From Mycteria americana (taxonomy: Eukaryota; Chordata; Aves; Ciconiiformes; Ciconiidae), in contig NC_134379.1 of assembly GCF_035582795.1 (NCBI RefSeq), positions 2,108,001-2,172,000 on the forward strand: DNA of 64,000 bases, in the 5' to 3' direction. Within the stretch, counting starts at the first letter, position 1, and every line of letters starts with the position of its first letter. Shown piece after piece: positions 21,001-32,730 of this stretch. Position numbers and translations under genes: made by a program. The notes beneath the pieces were generated by a model. The model was not told the DNA's origin and ran no database searches. It saw only the letters and a program-made list of their open reading frames with translations.

Positions 21001-24000
21001 AGCCCAGGCGTGAGCGTGGGCTCGCTCGGGACACAGTGGGGTGCGGGCCGGGCTTCGTGCCCCCCATGTGCAGAATCAGGCTGCCATGACTCATTTAGCT
21101 GTTGCCTGATCAACTTTCTTCCTGCCTTAAAACAGTTCTTGCTCTGCTAGCATGCAAAACGGACCCTGAATGCTGTTATTCATTCATCCAAACCCAGGCA
21201 CAGGCGTAATCCTTTGCCCTTCTGTTGCGCCCATCACAGGAGGAGCTTAAAGGCTCTGCAAGCTCTGGGTGCGCACGTCCCCGTCCCGTGGGTCGCGGGG
21301 AGCGGCGAGGCGGCAGCAGGGACCCCGGTGGGGCCGGCACTGCCCCCGTGCCCCCACCAGCCCCGGCAGCGCAGGGTAAAACCTCCCACCCCGGCAGGGT
21401 TGGCACCTGCGGAGCACGGGCAGCGCTCAGTCCCGGTTCACCCTGGGGACACGGCGGCAGCTCCCGGCTGAGCCGCCTCCGCACCCAGCGGCCGCGGCTG
21501 TCCCGGCGCTGACCCGCGCCGCAGAGAAAGTGCTAGGTGACGTCCCAGTGCCAGGCTGGGGGCCAGGCGCGGAGCCAGCGCCGGCCCTTCTGACGTGCCG
21601 CCGTAGCATCACACCCGCAGGAAAGGCTCCCGCGTTGCCACCTCCACGCCAGCTTTCACCCGAGCGGCTCTGCGCTCCGGGATGGGGGCCAGCACAGAAA
21701 AAGCCCGCGCAGGTTTTGCCATCAGCGCCTAGCCAGGACAGCGCGGGATGCTCTCCCGCACGCATCCACGGTCGCTTTCTCCCTGCACGCTGCGCTCAGG
21801 CACCGGCACGCCTTTGGGTTCAGCTCTTCCCGTTAGCTCACCACTTAAAAAACATAAAATAAGACCAAACAAACGCTGACCTTCAGGGAGGAGGCTCACC
21901 CCTGCGAGCCCATGGGTGCATCCTGCCTTTTCTCCCACCCAAGTCGCTAACGACTTGCACAATTCAGATCCACCCTCGCCCGAGCCAGAGCCAAGAACAA
22001 GACCTCGGCTTCCGCGGAGAAGCCCTTAACGACGCTCATGGGGGAGCAGATACGGCGTGCGCAGCCTGGGGGAGCACGTCCTCCTGCGCCGGCCGGCATC
22101 CCGCCTCTACAAAGCTGGTCCTCGCCCAGCCCTGCGCACGGGGCCCCCGATACCTAAAAAATGGACTTTTCACATCAAGGGACGGCCTGAGAGGCTGCGG
22201 CGCTTTGGGTCAGCTCCAGCCAGGAGCGAGCACGGTGCAAGGCACGGAGGAGGCTGCCTGCAGCTCGGCCGTCAGCCGCCCGGGAACGGCGCAGACGAGC
22301 AGCTGGATAATCCCAGGGGCTGGTTGAACTGGTAATGTCATGCTGGAAACAACAGTTGCTCGGCTCTGCGAGGAGCGCAGCCCGAACGGAGGAGCGAACA
22401 GCTGGAAAAGCACTGGGACTGATCGCTCGCAGCCCTCCCAGCTCAGGGAAGAGCCTTGGCACCAAGTGCAAACGCAAATATTCCCTTCCCCAGTGTCTGC
22501 TGCAGCTCAGACAACAGATGGGATTGCTCAAACACCGCTAAACCAGCCCAGCCCTTCTTCCCCTGCTATTGCCACGCTGCCTTTGTAGATCACCCCTGCA
22601 AAGACGCCGGAGCCGTGAGCCCCGTTTGCAGCCGGGACGGGGTGACACCATCGAGTGCCCGTTCCCCCGAGGGCACCCATCGCGCGGCGGCGGCTGCAAG
22701 CCCAGGCCTGTAATGACTCGGCTGGGGGATGCGGAGCAGCGGCGCGGAAGGCATTTCCATGCACGGGGTTATCTAGAGACAAGGGCTGCCGGCGCCCCGG
22801 CTCCTGGAGGGAAGACTCGTGGAGGAAGTCTCAAAACTAGGGACATGAAACCAGAAATAACAGCTTCGGGCAGAGCAGATTTGCCGAGCTCTGCCTGCAG
22901 CCAGGCCCCTGCAAAGGGATTGCTCAATACAGGAACGAGAAGTCCGGGAACGTGACTGCTCAGCGGCTGCAGGTGTGACTAGAATAGGATTGAAATTGGG
23001 ATGAAAAGTAAAGGATCGGGAACAAAATTTACAGCAGCGTCTACCAGCAAACTGAAAGGCAGAGCCAGGGACGCGCAGGATGGGGCCTTATCGTGTCCGC
23101 CTCAGGGGATGCGCACGCACGCCTCCCGGCCCGCAGCCTGCGGAAACTGCTTGCGAGCAAATCCTTTTTCTTGGAAACAAATAAGCACCTGAGGATCTCC
23201 TTTAATACTTGTTCTACCACGTATTAAAAAGGCTGGGCTTAAGCCCTTTTCAAAGTAAAAAGCAATCGGGAAGGAGAGCAGAAGTAAGCCCTGTTTGAGA
23301 ACCTGCGGGGCACGTACCTCTCTGCAAAAGGAAATTCCCCTCTTGGCTCCGAGAGCAGCGTTTAAAGCCAGAGCAGCAGCCGAGGGGGGACCAGGGAGAG
23401 CCATGGAGCGATTCTGGTCCCGACGCCGGGCACCGTCAGCGTTCCTGCTCGAGCGCTCTCACCCGACGGTTTTACTGGGGAGCCCGCAGCCAGACCTGCG
23501 CTCTGAAATGCACGATAACCACATTTAAGAGAAGAAGCGGCGGCTGCTGCTGCCTCGGGGCGCCCACTGCTCGCCCAGCCGCAGCCGGCCGTGCCATCCT
23601 CCCGGACAGATTTATGAGGGTCCTTTGTGAGCCGACCAGATGTCGGCCCTCCACAGCACCCAGCCGGCTCATAAACCGACGACACCCAGTTAAAACCTGG
23701 GGGGCCGCGCTCAGCCGGGACAGGACAGCCGGGCAGGGCCCCGCCGGGGACCCCTCGCCCCCCCGGAGCAGCACCCGAAGCACCCACCTTCCCCCGCCGG
23801 TGCCGGCATGCAGCGGGATGCGCAGGGCTGCAAGGGGCTGCCCAGCCCCAGGGGTGCCGGCACTGCCGGCCACGCCGGGATGCCCCCAGCCCTCTCTGCC
23901 AAGCCAGGGCAGAGCCACCCCCCCGCCCTTCGGCATTGTGCTGCGCTAATCCCCGGCTTTCACACATTTACCGTGCCAGAACTACAGCCCCCCAACCCCA

Positions 24001-24539
24001 AACTAAGCCTATATTAATGAGGTAGCACTAGATCTTAATCAAAAAGTCGCCTGCCTTGCGAGGCTGCCTTGCACTGGCTTCATGGAAGGTAATTTGATCT
24101 TGGTAGGACGACATTCCTAAAATAGTTGAGGGAATTCAAACATGAAATAAGGTTTCCAGGAAGGGATTAAAAAAAAATAGGTCAAGCAAGTGTGAGCGAT
24201 TAAAGTAACCCAGCATCCCTTTGTATGGTTTAACTGCATCTCTGTTCAACTCTATCTTGTATCAACGTGTAATAAATTAGATGCAAGAGGTTGCCTAAAG
24301 CAGAGAGGCCAATATAAGATTATTCCGTGAGGTGGCCGAACACCGGCAACCTTTCCTCCTCCGGCTTTCACTGCCGACATCAAAACACACGCATCCTAGC
24401 TGAAAAATCAGCTTACAGCTTGTTTGAAACGCCTACGAGGAGCGAGCGCTGCCCGTGCAAAGGCGCACGCGACAGCAGCAAGGTCCGGGCGCCAGCGCTG
24501 CCTCCGTCCTGCGGGAAAGCCCTGCACCCATGGCCGAAC

Positions 24540-24572
24540 CCCCCGCCTCAGTTTACCCACCCATCTCAAGCC
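24540..24572 (-). mobile_element. Possible MIR-like SINE fragment
   Basis: The stretch GCCTCAGTTTACCCA resembles the conserved core/tail of MIR and related tRNA-derived SINEs of amniotes. Only this short piece is recognisable. Confidence 0.25.
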
Positions 24573-27500
24573 TCGCGGGAGGGAAGCCCAGGCACCCCCG
24601 TGGCCAGCGCCGGCCGCAGCCCTCAGGCAAAGCCCTCGCGCCATATGTCACACGAACCCATCTTTAACTGCTTATCCCTTCTTCTCCCTCCACGCTCCCA
24701 GCTCGGCACAAAGGCACCGGGAAGCAGCGGGGAATGAAAGAAAAGAAAAATTCCTGCGGTGACGAAAGTGTGCAGCTCTCCCCGGGGCCAGACCCAGGTC
24801 AGGGTGTGCGGAGTCACCTCCGGGCAATTTTTGGGTTAATTTGGTCAGCGAGCATCTAACGGGGAGCGGGCGAAAGCAAACCCAGGCTGGGGGCAGGGCC
24901 GGCCCCGCTCCCCGGCTAATTAGCACGGTTGATCCACAAATGCTAATTTGCCATTTTAGGTCAAGGGTCAAAGAAATTAAAGGACAGGAGGGGAAAAACG
25001 GAGAAAGAGCCTGAGCAGAGGCAGCCCCTTCCCCTCCAGCTCTTTGCATAGCAGGAACATACTGGGAATGGACTGGAATGGACTGGGATTAGGCTGGGCT
25101 GACCCTGCCCCAGCCCGGTGGTGCCGAGCATCTCTGCAGGATCTGGCCCCGGGCATCCCACAAAGCCAGGCAGCCGGGCAGGGCCGGGCAGGGCCGGGCA
25201 GCGCAGACCAGGGCCAAGGCAGGCGAAAGGCAGCGCCGAGGAGCCGCCCGGCCAGCAGCACCTCCGGCTGCTGCTCCCGCGCCGTCAGGGTTTAAGGGCC
25301 ATCGCTTAACGTGCAAAGGAAAAAAAAAAAAACAACTCATATTGATTCGCCCCGGGCTCCGTGGAGCAGCGAGACCGCACGAGTTTCTATGGAAACAAAA
25401 TTAGTCGAGTAAAACTCTCACTGATGGCACGATGAATTATTTACCAGGACAGGCCCCTGGCCATTAGGGTCTGGTAAAAAGATTTAAAAGTGATCACTGC
25501 ATGGGCTGCTGGCAACCCCTTCCCTCCGAGCACTAAACCACAGCCCAGGAGGAGGAAAGCCCCTGGGTTTCCACACTCCGTGCACGGTGAAACCCACCGG
25601 GGACGCTGGGGGACCTGCGCGGGAAGGTCCTGCACCGCCGTCACCACGTCCGCGGCTCCAGGTGTCCCCGGGGAGAGGACAAGGGCGGCACGGGGGGACG
25701 ACGGGGAGATGCAGCAACGGGGAGATTGTGATGAGCAGACAGGAATAAGCTGGCGTGAAAGAGGAGAGCCGCGGGCGCCTGAAGCCATCGTCTTCCTGTG
25801 GTTTTGCTTTTTTACGACAGCTTGACCGTACTGACGGGCAGGCATGTGAGCGCAGGGACTCTGCCGGGCTGCCCATCGGCCAGCTCCTGCCCTGCCTTCT
25901 GGGAAGGCGAGCGGGCGCAGACACCCTGGCAGAGCCCCTCCGGGGAAGCCAAGGGAGCGCCGGGGCCGTCCTGCGGGTATTTTGGGTGCACAGGTAAAGC
26001 AGGACACCAGTCTGCCCTCCCAAGCAGGACCCCTCGCTTCTCCCTCCTCCCCAGCCCCTTGCTACGTGGCACGGCAGCGATACACGGCACAAAGCCAGCG
26101 AAAAGGCTCCTGCCCGATGCCCGCCTGCCGCACACCGGCCACCCCGCGCGGCCGCCCATCCCTCGGCATCCAGGATGAGCCTGCGCTGCCGCTGTGCCGA
26201 AGGCAGGAGCCGGCCGCAGCCCCGCTCAGCCCGCAGCAGCTCTCAGCACCGCACTTACAAGTCGGGATCGCTGCGAGCCAAGACCGAGGGGAAGAACGGC
26301 ACTAATTAAGTTGCACATGGAGGAGCTCTTTTTTTTTTTTTTTTTTTTATGAGTCACTAAGCCATATGGCTGATGCAAGCTATCCCGCGAAAGCACTGAG
26401 CTGACAATTCGAGCGCTGCCGTATCCTCGTTGTCCTGGGACACGGCGTCACACTGTAATTGCGCCCGTCTTTTGTCCTCCCTCGTGCCGGGTGACATTGC
26501 TCAGCAGAGGAGAACCTGCTTGAAACGCTACACCTCGCCAGGGACAGATATTTAATTAATGCCAATACGTCAGGCCCCTCCTGCAGGAGCGTTTCCAGCC
26601 AGCCTCAAGAACAGGCTCCTCCATCCCCAGCACAACGGGGCTCACGGGGGAGAGAAAAGCCCTCGAAAGCCGAAGTATCGAGTTTGCTCTGCTCCTTCTG
26701 CTCCATCACAGCACATCACGGTTTTATACGGAAATTATGCAGGATGCTAACCTGGATTTGAAGCCAGGCCAATGCCCAGATAAGCTCTCAGTCTCCTTTC
26801 AAGCTCAGCAGCAGCCTGCTCCTGTGCCAGCACAGCCCCGTTTCTCGGCGGCGAGGGAAACCCAGAGCCCCCGAGCCGCGGCTCTGCCCACTGCCCCCTT
26901 CGCCCCCCAGCTGCTCGCTGTGCCCGGCCACCAAACTAGGTCACGTTCTTCTTCAAAATCCCATCTCGCTTCTTTTTCGTTATTTTTAAGTTTGCATAAT
27001 TAATTCACGTACAACCCCGTCGCCGTCCCGTCCCAGTTGCTTTGCGCTGGCCTGACCGTGGCAATTGCCAGCCAGGAACGTTCAAAGCCACAAGGATTTT
27101 ATAAGCAACAGTTTAGGCTCCAGGAGCCCGGGAACCCTCCCCGAAGGATCCCCTCCTCCCCTCCCCATCCCAGCATCCGCTCCCACGCGGCCCATCTCCA
27201 TCGGCCAGGGCTCTGGCCACCATTCCCCCCCCAGCCCATGCCCAGCCCGGCTCTGCAAAGGCGCAAGCGGGAGCACCGGCAGGGTCCTGCCCACGAGCTG
27301 TACCCAGGCTCCTGGTGTCCCCGTCCCCCCGTCCCCTCGCAGATGGCACCTGGAGGCGAAGGCAGGGCCGTGTCTGACGGAGAAGGGTGCCAGGGCAGCC
27401 CGCGGTGCCTCCCCGTGCTCCCCAGAGCTCCCCGGCTGCTGCAAAGGTTGCGCTCGTGTGTGTTCAACCGCTGCCTGGAAGCGTGGTGGCAAAGAAAAAA

Positions 27501-30500
27501 ACCCACCGTTATAATTGACTCCGTAACCAAGGCAAATATTAAAATCAGCTTTGAGCCTGAACGTCCCTGTAACCCATCTAGCAGTGTGCCACGCTCCATT
27601 TTCTGGAGACGATCTGCCTATTTTCCCTCCGCTCGAGCTCTGCTTTCCTCGCCAAGGACGGCGGCCAGGCTCCATCGCTGGCGTGCCTGCGTGCCCGGCT
27701 GCGTGCACCTTCCCTGGGGAAGTAAGCGAGGGCCGGGATCGACAAGCTGTCAGGCAGAAGGAAGAAATATCACTTCCAGGAGTCAGAGCTCATTTCCCAG
27801 CAATAAAAGCAGACTGGGGCTAGGGGAAAGCACATCCCGCACCACTTCGGCCGCCGATAGGAAAGGACCTAGGGCTGCAACTTGGAAAAATGAAAGCCAT
27901 CAACAAATGCTTGGTTTTAAGCAGTATAGCCCTAGATTGGGTTCATAAAGGATCTGCCCTTCCCAACACGCGTTACTGCTACGGACAACGCCCTCCATGT
28001 GCCAGCTTCGTCTCCCCGGCCTCTAGCTACAGCTCCTCCAGCAGATGGGAAAAGGAAACGTTATTGCTTCCTCCCAGGGAGGGGAATTGCTCAGATCAGC
28101 ATCCTCCCTTTACCTCCCCACTCTCCCCTCCATCCTCTTCAGCCCCAGTATCCCCACTCCACCCACACACACTCCTCTGGGGACCCGAGGAAGGGCCAGA
28201 GTAGCCATTACTCATAAATGCCACCTAGAAATGAAGACCTGAAGCTTTCGTGCTTCCCGGAGTCATTTGTGGGTGGATTTTATCTCCTTTTCCACCTATT
28301 CTTGGTGCACTTTGGTGAGGAGGGTCCTTACCGGCGAGCCAGCAGCCTGCCTTCCCCGGCCGGGCTCACACACCGCAGCTGCAGGGGATGCGAGGAAGAC
28401 AGTTATCCCCCCAAAGTTATCCCCCCAAGACAGTTATCCCCCCGAAACAAACCCCAGAAGATACAGGCAGAACCACCAGCGGTGGGGACACGCCAGAGCC
28501 CAGCCACACGCAACCGTGGCAGGAGGGGACAGTTCCTGCAAGGCCGTTAGTTTGGGTTTTAAGACACTTGTTTGTTTGTTTGTCGCTGGGCAACTGAGAG
28601 GGTGGAAAAAAATATCAATGTCATATTGTCACCTATGAGTCACCGCTCAGCGCGGGTCGAGATGCCCCGTTCCTCCCGCCGCCGAGCACGGGGCGGCTGG
28701 GAAAGAGCCCGAGGCACCCCAACAGCGGCTCACCTCGCTCTTGCTGCCTGCCCGGTCCTGCCCCGATGCCTTCCCCATCCCCGCAGCTGGGGACACTGGT
28801 GGCCCAGGGACGTCGGTGGCCCCCAGGGACAACTTTCCAGGCCCTGGAAGGCAGCACAGGAATTTGCATTTATATTTGCATTTCCTAATTGCGCCTGTGG
28901 GTTTCCTGGGGCAGCGGCTGGCTTTGGTTTCCATGGCAGGTTTTGTGCGGACCCGGAGAACCGAGGGAGGCACAAAGGGGCCACAATGGACCTGCCACTC
29001 ACCCGCATCAAAGGCGGCCGGCGGGGCGGGACGGGGGCACCGCGGACGGGGGCACCGCAGCCTGTCCCCCTCCCGGCACCGCCAACACCGGGGCGGACGC
29101 AAGGAGCCCCCCCGGGCAGGGGAAGAGGCTGGCCGGCGGCCAACACTCGCGGGACACTGGTGGTTTCGGCACTCCTGGAGCAGCGGTGGGGACACGACGC
29201 CGGCGGGGCTGCTCGAGAGAGGAGCCGAGCCTCAACCGCCATCACCCGGAGGTGGCAGCTGCCCCGCGCCCATCGGAAGCGGTGCAAGAGCCGGACCCAG
29301 ATGTTCCCCCTGTTCTCCTTTCCCGTTATTTTCAGCTGGCTTTCCATCCAGCTGGGGTGGGGTTCTTTCCCCTTCCAACTTCCCTGTTCCATTTAGGGAC
29401 TCTCTCGCTGGCGAGGCTCCCTGCCCCGGCTCCCCTCGCACACCGCCGTGCCCGCTCGGCTCCTGTGCTAACCCCAGGGAACCGGCAGACCAGCCAAAAC
29501 CGGGACCGAGGCCTGGGAAAGCCCGGTCCCCAAACCATTGCTGCAGCCTAGTGCCACCGAGCAGAGGCAAGGCTCCGGCCAACGTCCCTCCGCACCCCGG
29601 CCACGGAGACGCTGCCACCCCGGCCCCACCACAAGAGAGGGACCCATTACCGCCTCGCACACCTGCGAGGAGCTCCGTGTTATTACTTCAAGCATTTTTC
29701 TTATTTGGTAGTATACAATTATCATCATCATCATTAACTCGTGTCACCCAACATCCTCCCAGCTCTGACCACGAGCACCCCGCGATGCTGGCCGGCGAGC
29801 GCTCCCAGAGGGTTATGGCAGCAGCCCCCTCCCCGCGGATCCCACCCCGGGCTTTTACCCCCACGGCACAGACACCAGGCGCGAATGACCCTCCGGCTCC
29901 TCTCCCGGCTGTTCCCCTTGGAACACTACCGCCCGCGGCACGCGGCATCCCCCCTTATCTTTGCCCCCGCAGAGGGTGTTTGTGCAGGCAGATAAGTACC
30001 GAGCGCTCGCTATCGCGCCGGGAAGCCCTGCTCGCTCCCCACGTGCTCTTATCAGCCCGGGGTGGAGGGGGACCACGGCGCCCACGCCACCACGACGGCA
30101 AAGCCCGCTCAGCCACGCCACGGATCCGGTTGGGGGAAAAAGTTAGGTGTCGGTGCACGGGTTAGATGCTGTTTTGTTAGGGGTTTTTTTAATTTGAAAG
30201 CTCTTTTTTAATAAAATGCTGAAAAAGTCAAAACTTTCCTGGGAACTTTGCGGCTGGGAAGAAGATGGGCGCCTTTGACCCGTCTTTGAAGGAAACGCTT
30301 TTGGCAATCAGAGGCTCCAGCACCAGGAATGGGCTGTGGGCACCCGGGGATCGCTGTGTAAGGCTCTGCCAGCGTCAGGCACATCTTCACCGCGGCAGAC
30401 AGGCACTGCTGGGGTGGTCCGACATCACGGCGGGGAAGGCCACAGGAGCAGGGTGCACAACGACAGGGAGTGATGAGAAAGGCACAGCGAGCTGACAACG

Positions 30501-30716
30501 GGCTGGGTCTCCTCTGCCTCGAGGACCACCGCAAGCTTTCAGCTAGTCCCACCGCTGGCACCGGCCGGTCTCCCCTCCCAGAGGTGCACGGCTCCCCTGG
30601 GGTCTCGCTGCCCCAGTGCCGGGCTCCAGCCAGACGCTTCCCCAGGAAAGCCTTCGTGAAAATCACAAAAAGCTTCGCAGCGGAGCAGATGCTGCTTCAG
30701 CCTGTGTCGTTAGAGA

Positions 30717-30746
30717 TGGAGGAGGAGGAGGAGGAGGAGGAGGAGG
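30717..30746 (+). repeat. GGA trinucleotide microsatellite
   Basis: About nine GGA units in the CUEDC1 first intron. Confidence 0.85.
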
Positions 30747-31269
30747 CGAGGAAAGCCACAGCTTCCCCGGCTGCAGGGCAGCCCCACCAGCAAACCCCAG
30801 TCGCAGCCTCAGGGGTCAGCCCAGGACGGCGGCTTTCCCGTGCGGATATCCTTACCGCTCCGTCCCCCACGTTTGTTGTCAGTGGTAGCAGCAGGAGGAG
30901 GTGTGAGGAGGAGGTGCGACTCTGCTGCTTTTTAAAAAAATAATAAAAAGGAGGCTTTCCAACCCGCCTGACAAGAGACAGTGCATGAGAGCACTGCTTT
31001 GAACGGTGACTTCCACAGGCGAGGCAGCTCTCAAACCCTTCCCCACCGCCGTTTGCCCACAACCCATCGGTGGAAATTTCAGTGCTGGCCGGGAACCCGG
31101 GGCGAGGAGCAGCCTGGCAGGACGTGCCCTCCCTCCTGACGGGGAGATGTGGCCAGGCACCTGGCCGGGGGTCCACAAACAACCCTGAGCCCAGGCGGTG
31201 ACCACCACCGCCCGGGCATGCCAGGGCCCTGCCGCGGCTCCCAGGCTAAGCTGTGACCCACCCCGGCAG

Positions 31270-32730
31270 AGGTGTCGGGGGTGTGAAGAGCATCGCTCCA
31301 CGAACCAGGCGCAGAGGAAGGGGACGATGTCCCGCAGCGGGAAGCCACCAGAACCCCAAACCTGCCCGTGCGCCCCGCGCTCCGGAGGGGCTACGCTCGG
31401 GGAGCGGCCACGCTCCGGGGGCAGAGGGGGACACGGGTGCCGCCGGCAGCCCGGTCCTGCCCCGGGGCTGGGGTCTGCCGGCCCGCTCCCGGCCCCAGGC
31501 GGGGATGGGGACGCTTCCCCCCGCGCCCCCACCCGCGCCGCGGCAGCGGGCCCAGCCGCACCCACGCCTCCCTCAGGGCTCGCCCCACGCGGGGTGGCCT
31601 CTGCGGGACCCTCCCGGCGGCCGGCGGGAGCGGGGCCCCAGGCTCGGCCGAGGGGCTCCGCCGGGAGGTGAAGCGGCGGGGCCAGGCCGCCGGGCTGCGG
31701 CCCCGACCGCCCGGCTCCCAGCCCGGCTCCGGAGGGGGCGGCCGGGCAGCCGCAACAGGCGCGGCCCCGCGCCGGGCACCGGGCCCGGCCGCAGCCGCCG
31801 GGCGCCCCCGGGCCGCTCCGCCCGGGCCCCGGGGGAGGCCGAACCGGCGGCACCCCCCGCCCCGCCGGGGCTCGGGGGCGGCCGCCGGCCCACGCCGCGC
31901 CGCGCAGCCCCGGTGCTCGGCCGCGCAGCCCGGGGCCGGCCCCGGCGGGGCCCGCGAGGCTCCGGGCCGCGGCCCGCGCAGGCCGGGAGGCGCCGCCCGC
32001 CCTCCCGCCCACCCCCTCACTCACCCCGGCCCGGCCCGGCCCGGCCCGGCGCACAAAGAGCCCCGGCCCGCCCCCGCTTACCGGCGGTCGGCGCCGCGCT
32101 GCAGGGGCGGCGGCAGGCACCACTCACGCCGGGAACCATGGAAAGGAGCCGGGACGGGAGACGTACGTGGCGGGCGGGCGGGGGCGGGGGCGGCCGCCGT
32201 GCCCGGCAGCTGGGGGCGGCGCGGCGGGGCCGGGGCCGGGGCCGGGGCTGGGGCCGGGCCGGGCCGGGGCGGCCCTGGGGGGGCGCAGGGAGCGGGGCCT
32301 AGCGGCGGCCGGGCCGAAGTGCAGCGGGGACGGGGGTCGCTTGGGGCCCCCCTGGGGGCCTGGGTGCCTCCCCCCCCCCCCTCCGCCCCGGGTCTGGGCG
32401 CGCCGGCCCGCTCGGGCCCGGCCGGAGGCGTTGAGGGGCCGGCGTCACCCCGGCCCCTCTGCCCCCGCGGAGGCCTGACCCGCCGCCACCCCGGTCTGCC
32501 CGGCCCCGGGGGTGAGCCAGCCCCTGCCGGGGGGCTGGGGGGGCTCCGGACCCCCCGCGCTGACCCCAGGCTTCCCCGAGACCCGCGGCTCTGGCCGCGG
32601 GGTCAGGCACCTCCGGCCCTGGCCAGCCCGGTGCCGGCAGGTGCCGAGCAGCGTCCCGAGGAGAGGTGCTCTCCGGGGCTGGTTGTCGGTCTCCTCCACG
32701 CCTTCCGAGCATCCCCGGCTCCCGGATTTC
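31270..32730. promoter_or_regulatory. CUEDC1: CpG island, probable CUEDC1 promoter and noncoding exon 1
   Basis: Extremely GC- and CpG-rich. On the minus strand a leader ends at CCG|GTAAGC (GT at 32081-32080), with a second possible donor GGC|GTGAGT (32127-32126). Either could splice to the strong acceptor at 18025-18024. Human CUEDC1 also has a distant noncoding first exon. GC-rich minisatellites (CCGGC and CCGGGG units at about 32026-32050 and 32229-32270) lie inside. The transcription start is not visible. Confidence 0.6.
32082..32160 (-). other. CUEDC1: Candidate noncoding exon 1 of CUEDC1
   Basis: Minus-strand leader ending at donor CCG|GTAAGC. The upstream boundary is arbitrary. It contains an ATG at about 32139 whose frame, if spliced to 18023, runs into uORF 1 and ends at 17992. 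Confidence 0.4.

Larger units (their letters stand above)
18024..32081 (-). other. Large 5' intron of CUEDC1 (about 14 kb)
   Basis: GC-rich, with AT-rich islands at about 18270-18660, 19600-20060, 24000-24330 and 26380-26570 that are low in CpG and may be conserved noncoding elements. No open frame here resembles a known protein. Simple repeats are a 20-base T run (26329-26348), a 10-bp GGGCCGGGCA triplet of repeats (about 25171-25200), triplicated AGTTATCCCCCC (28400-28443), TTTG units (28566-28582), ATC units (29727-29742) and GGA units (30717-30746). Confidence 0.55.
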
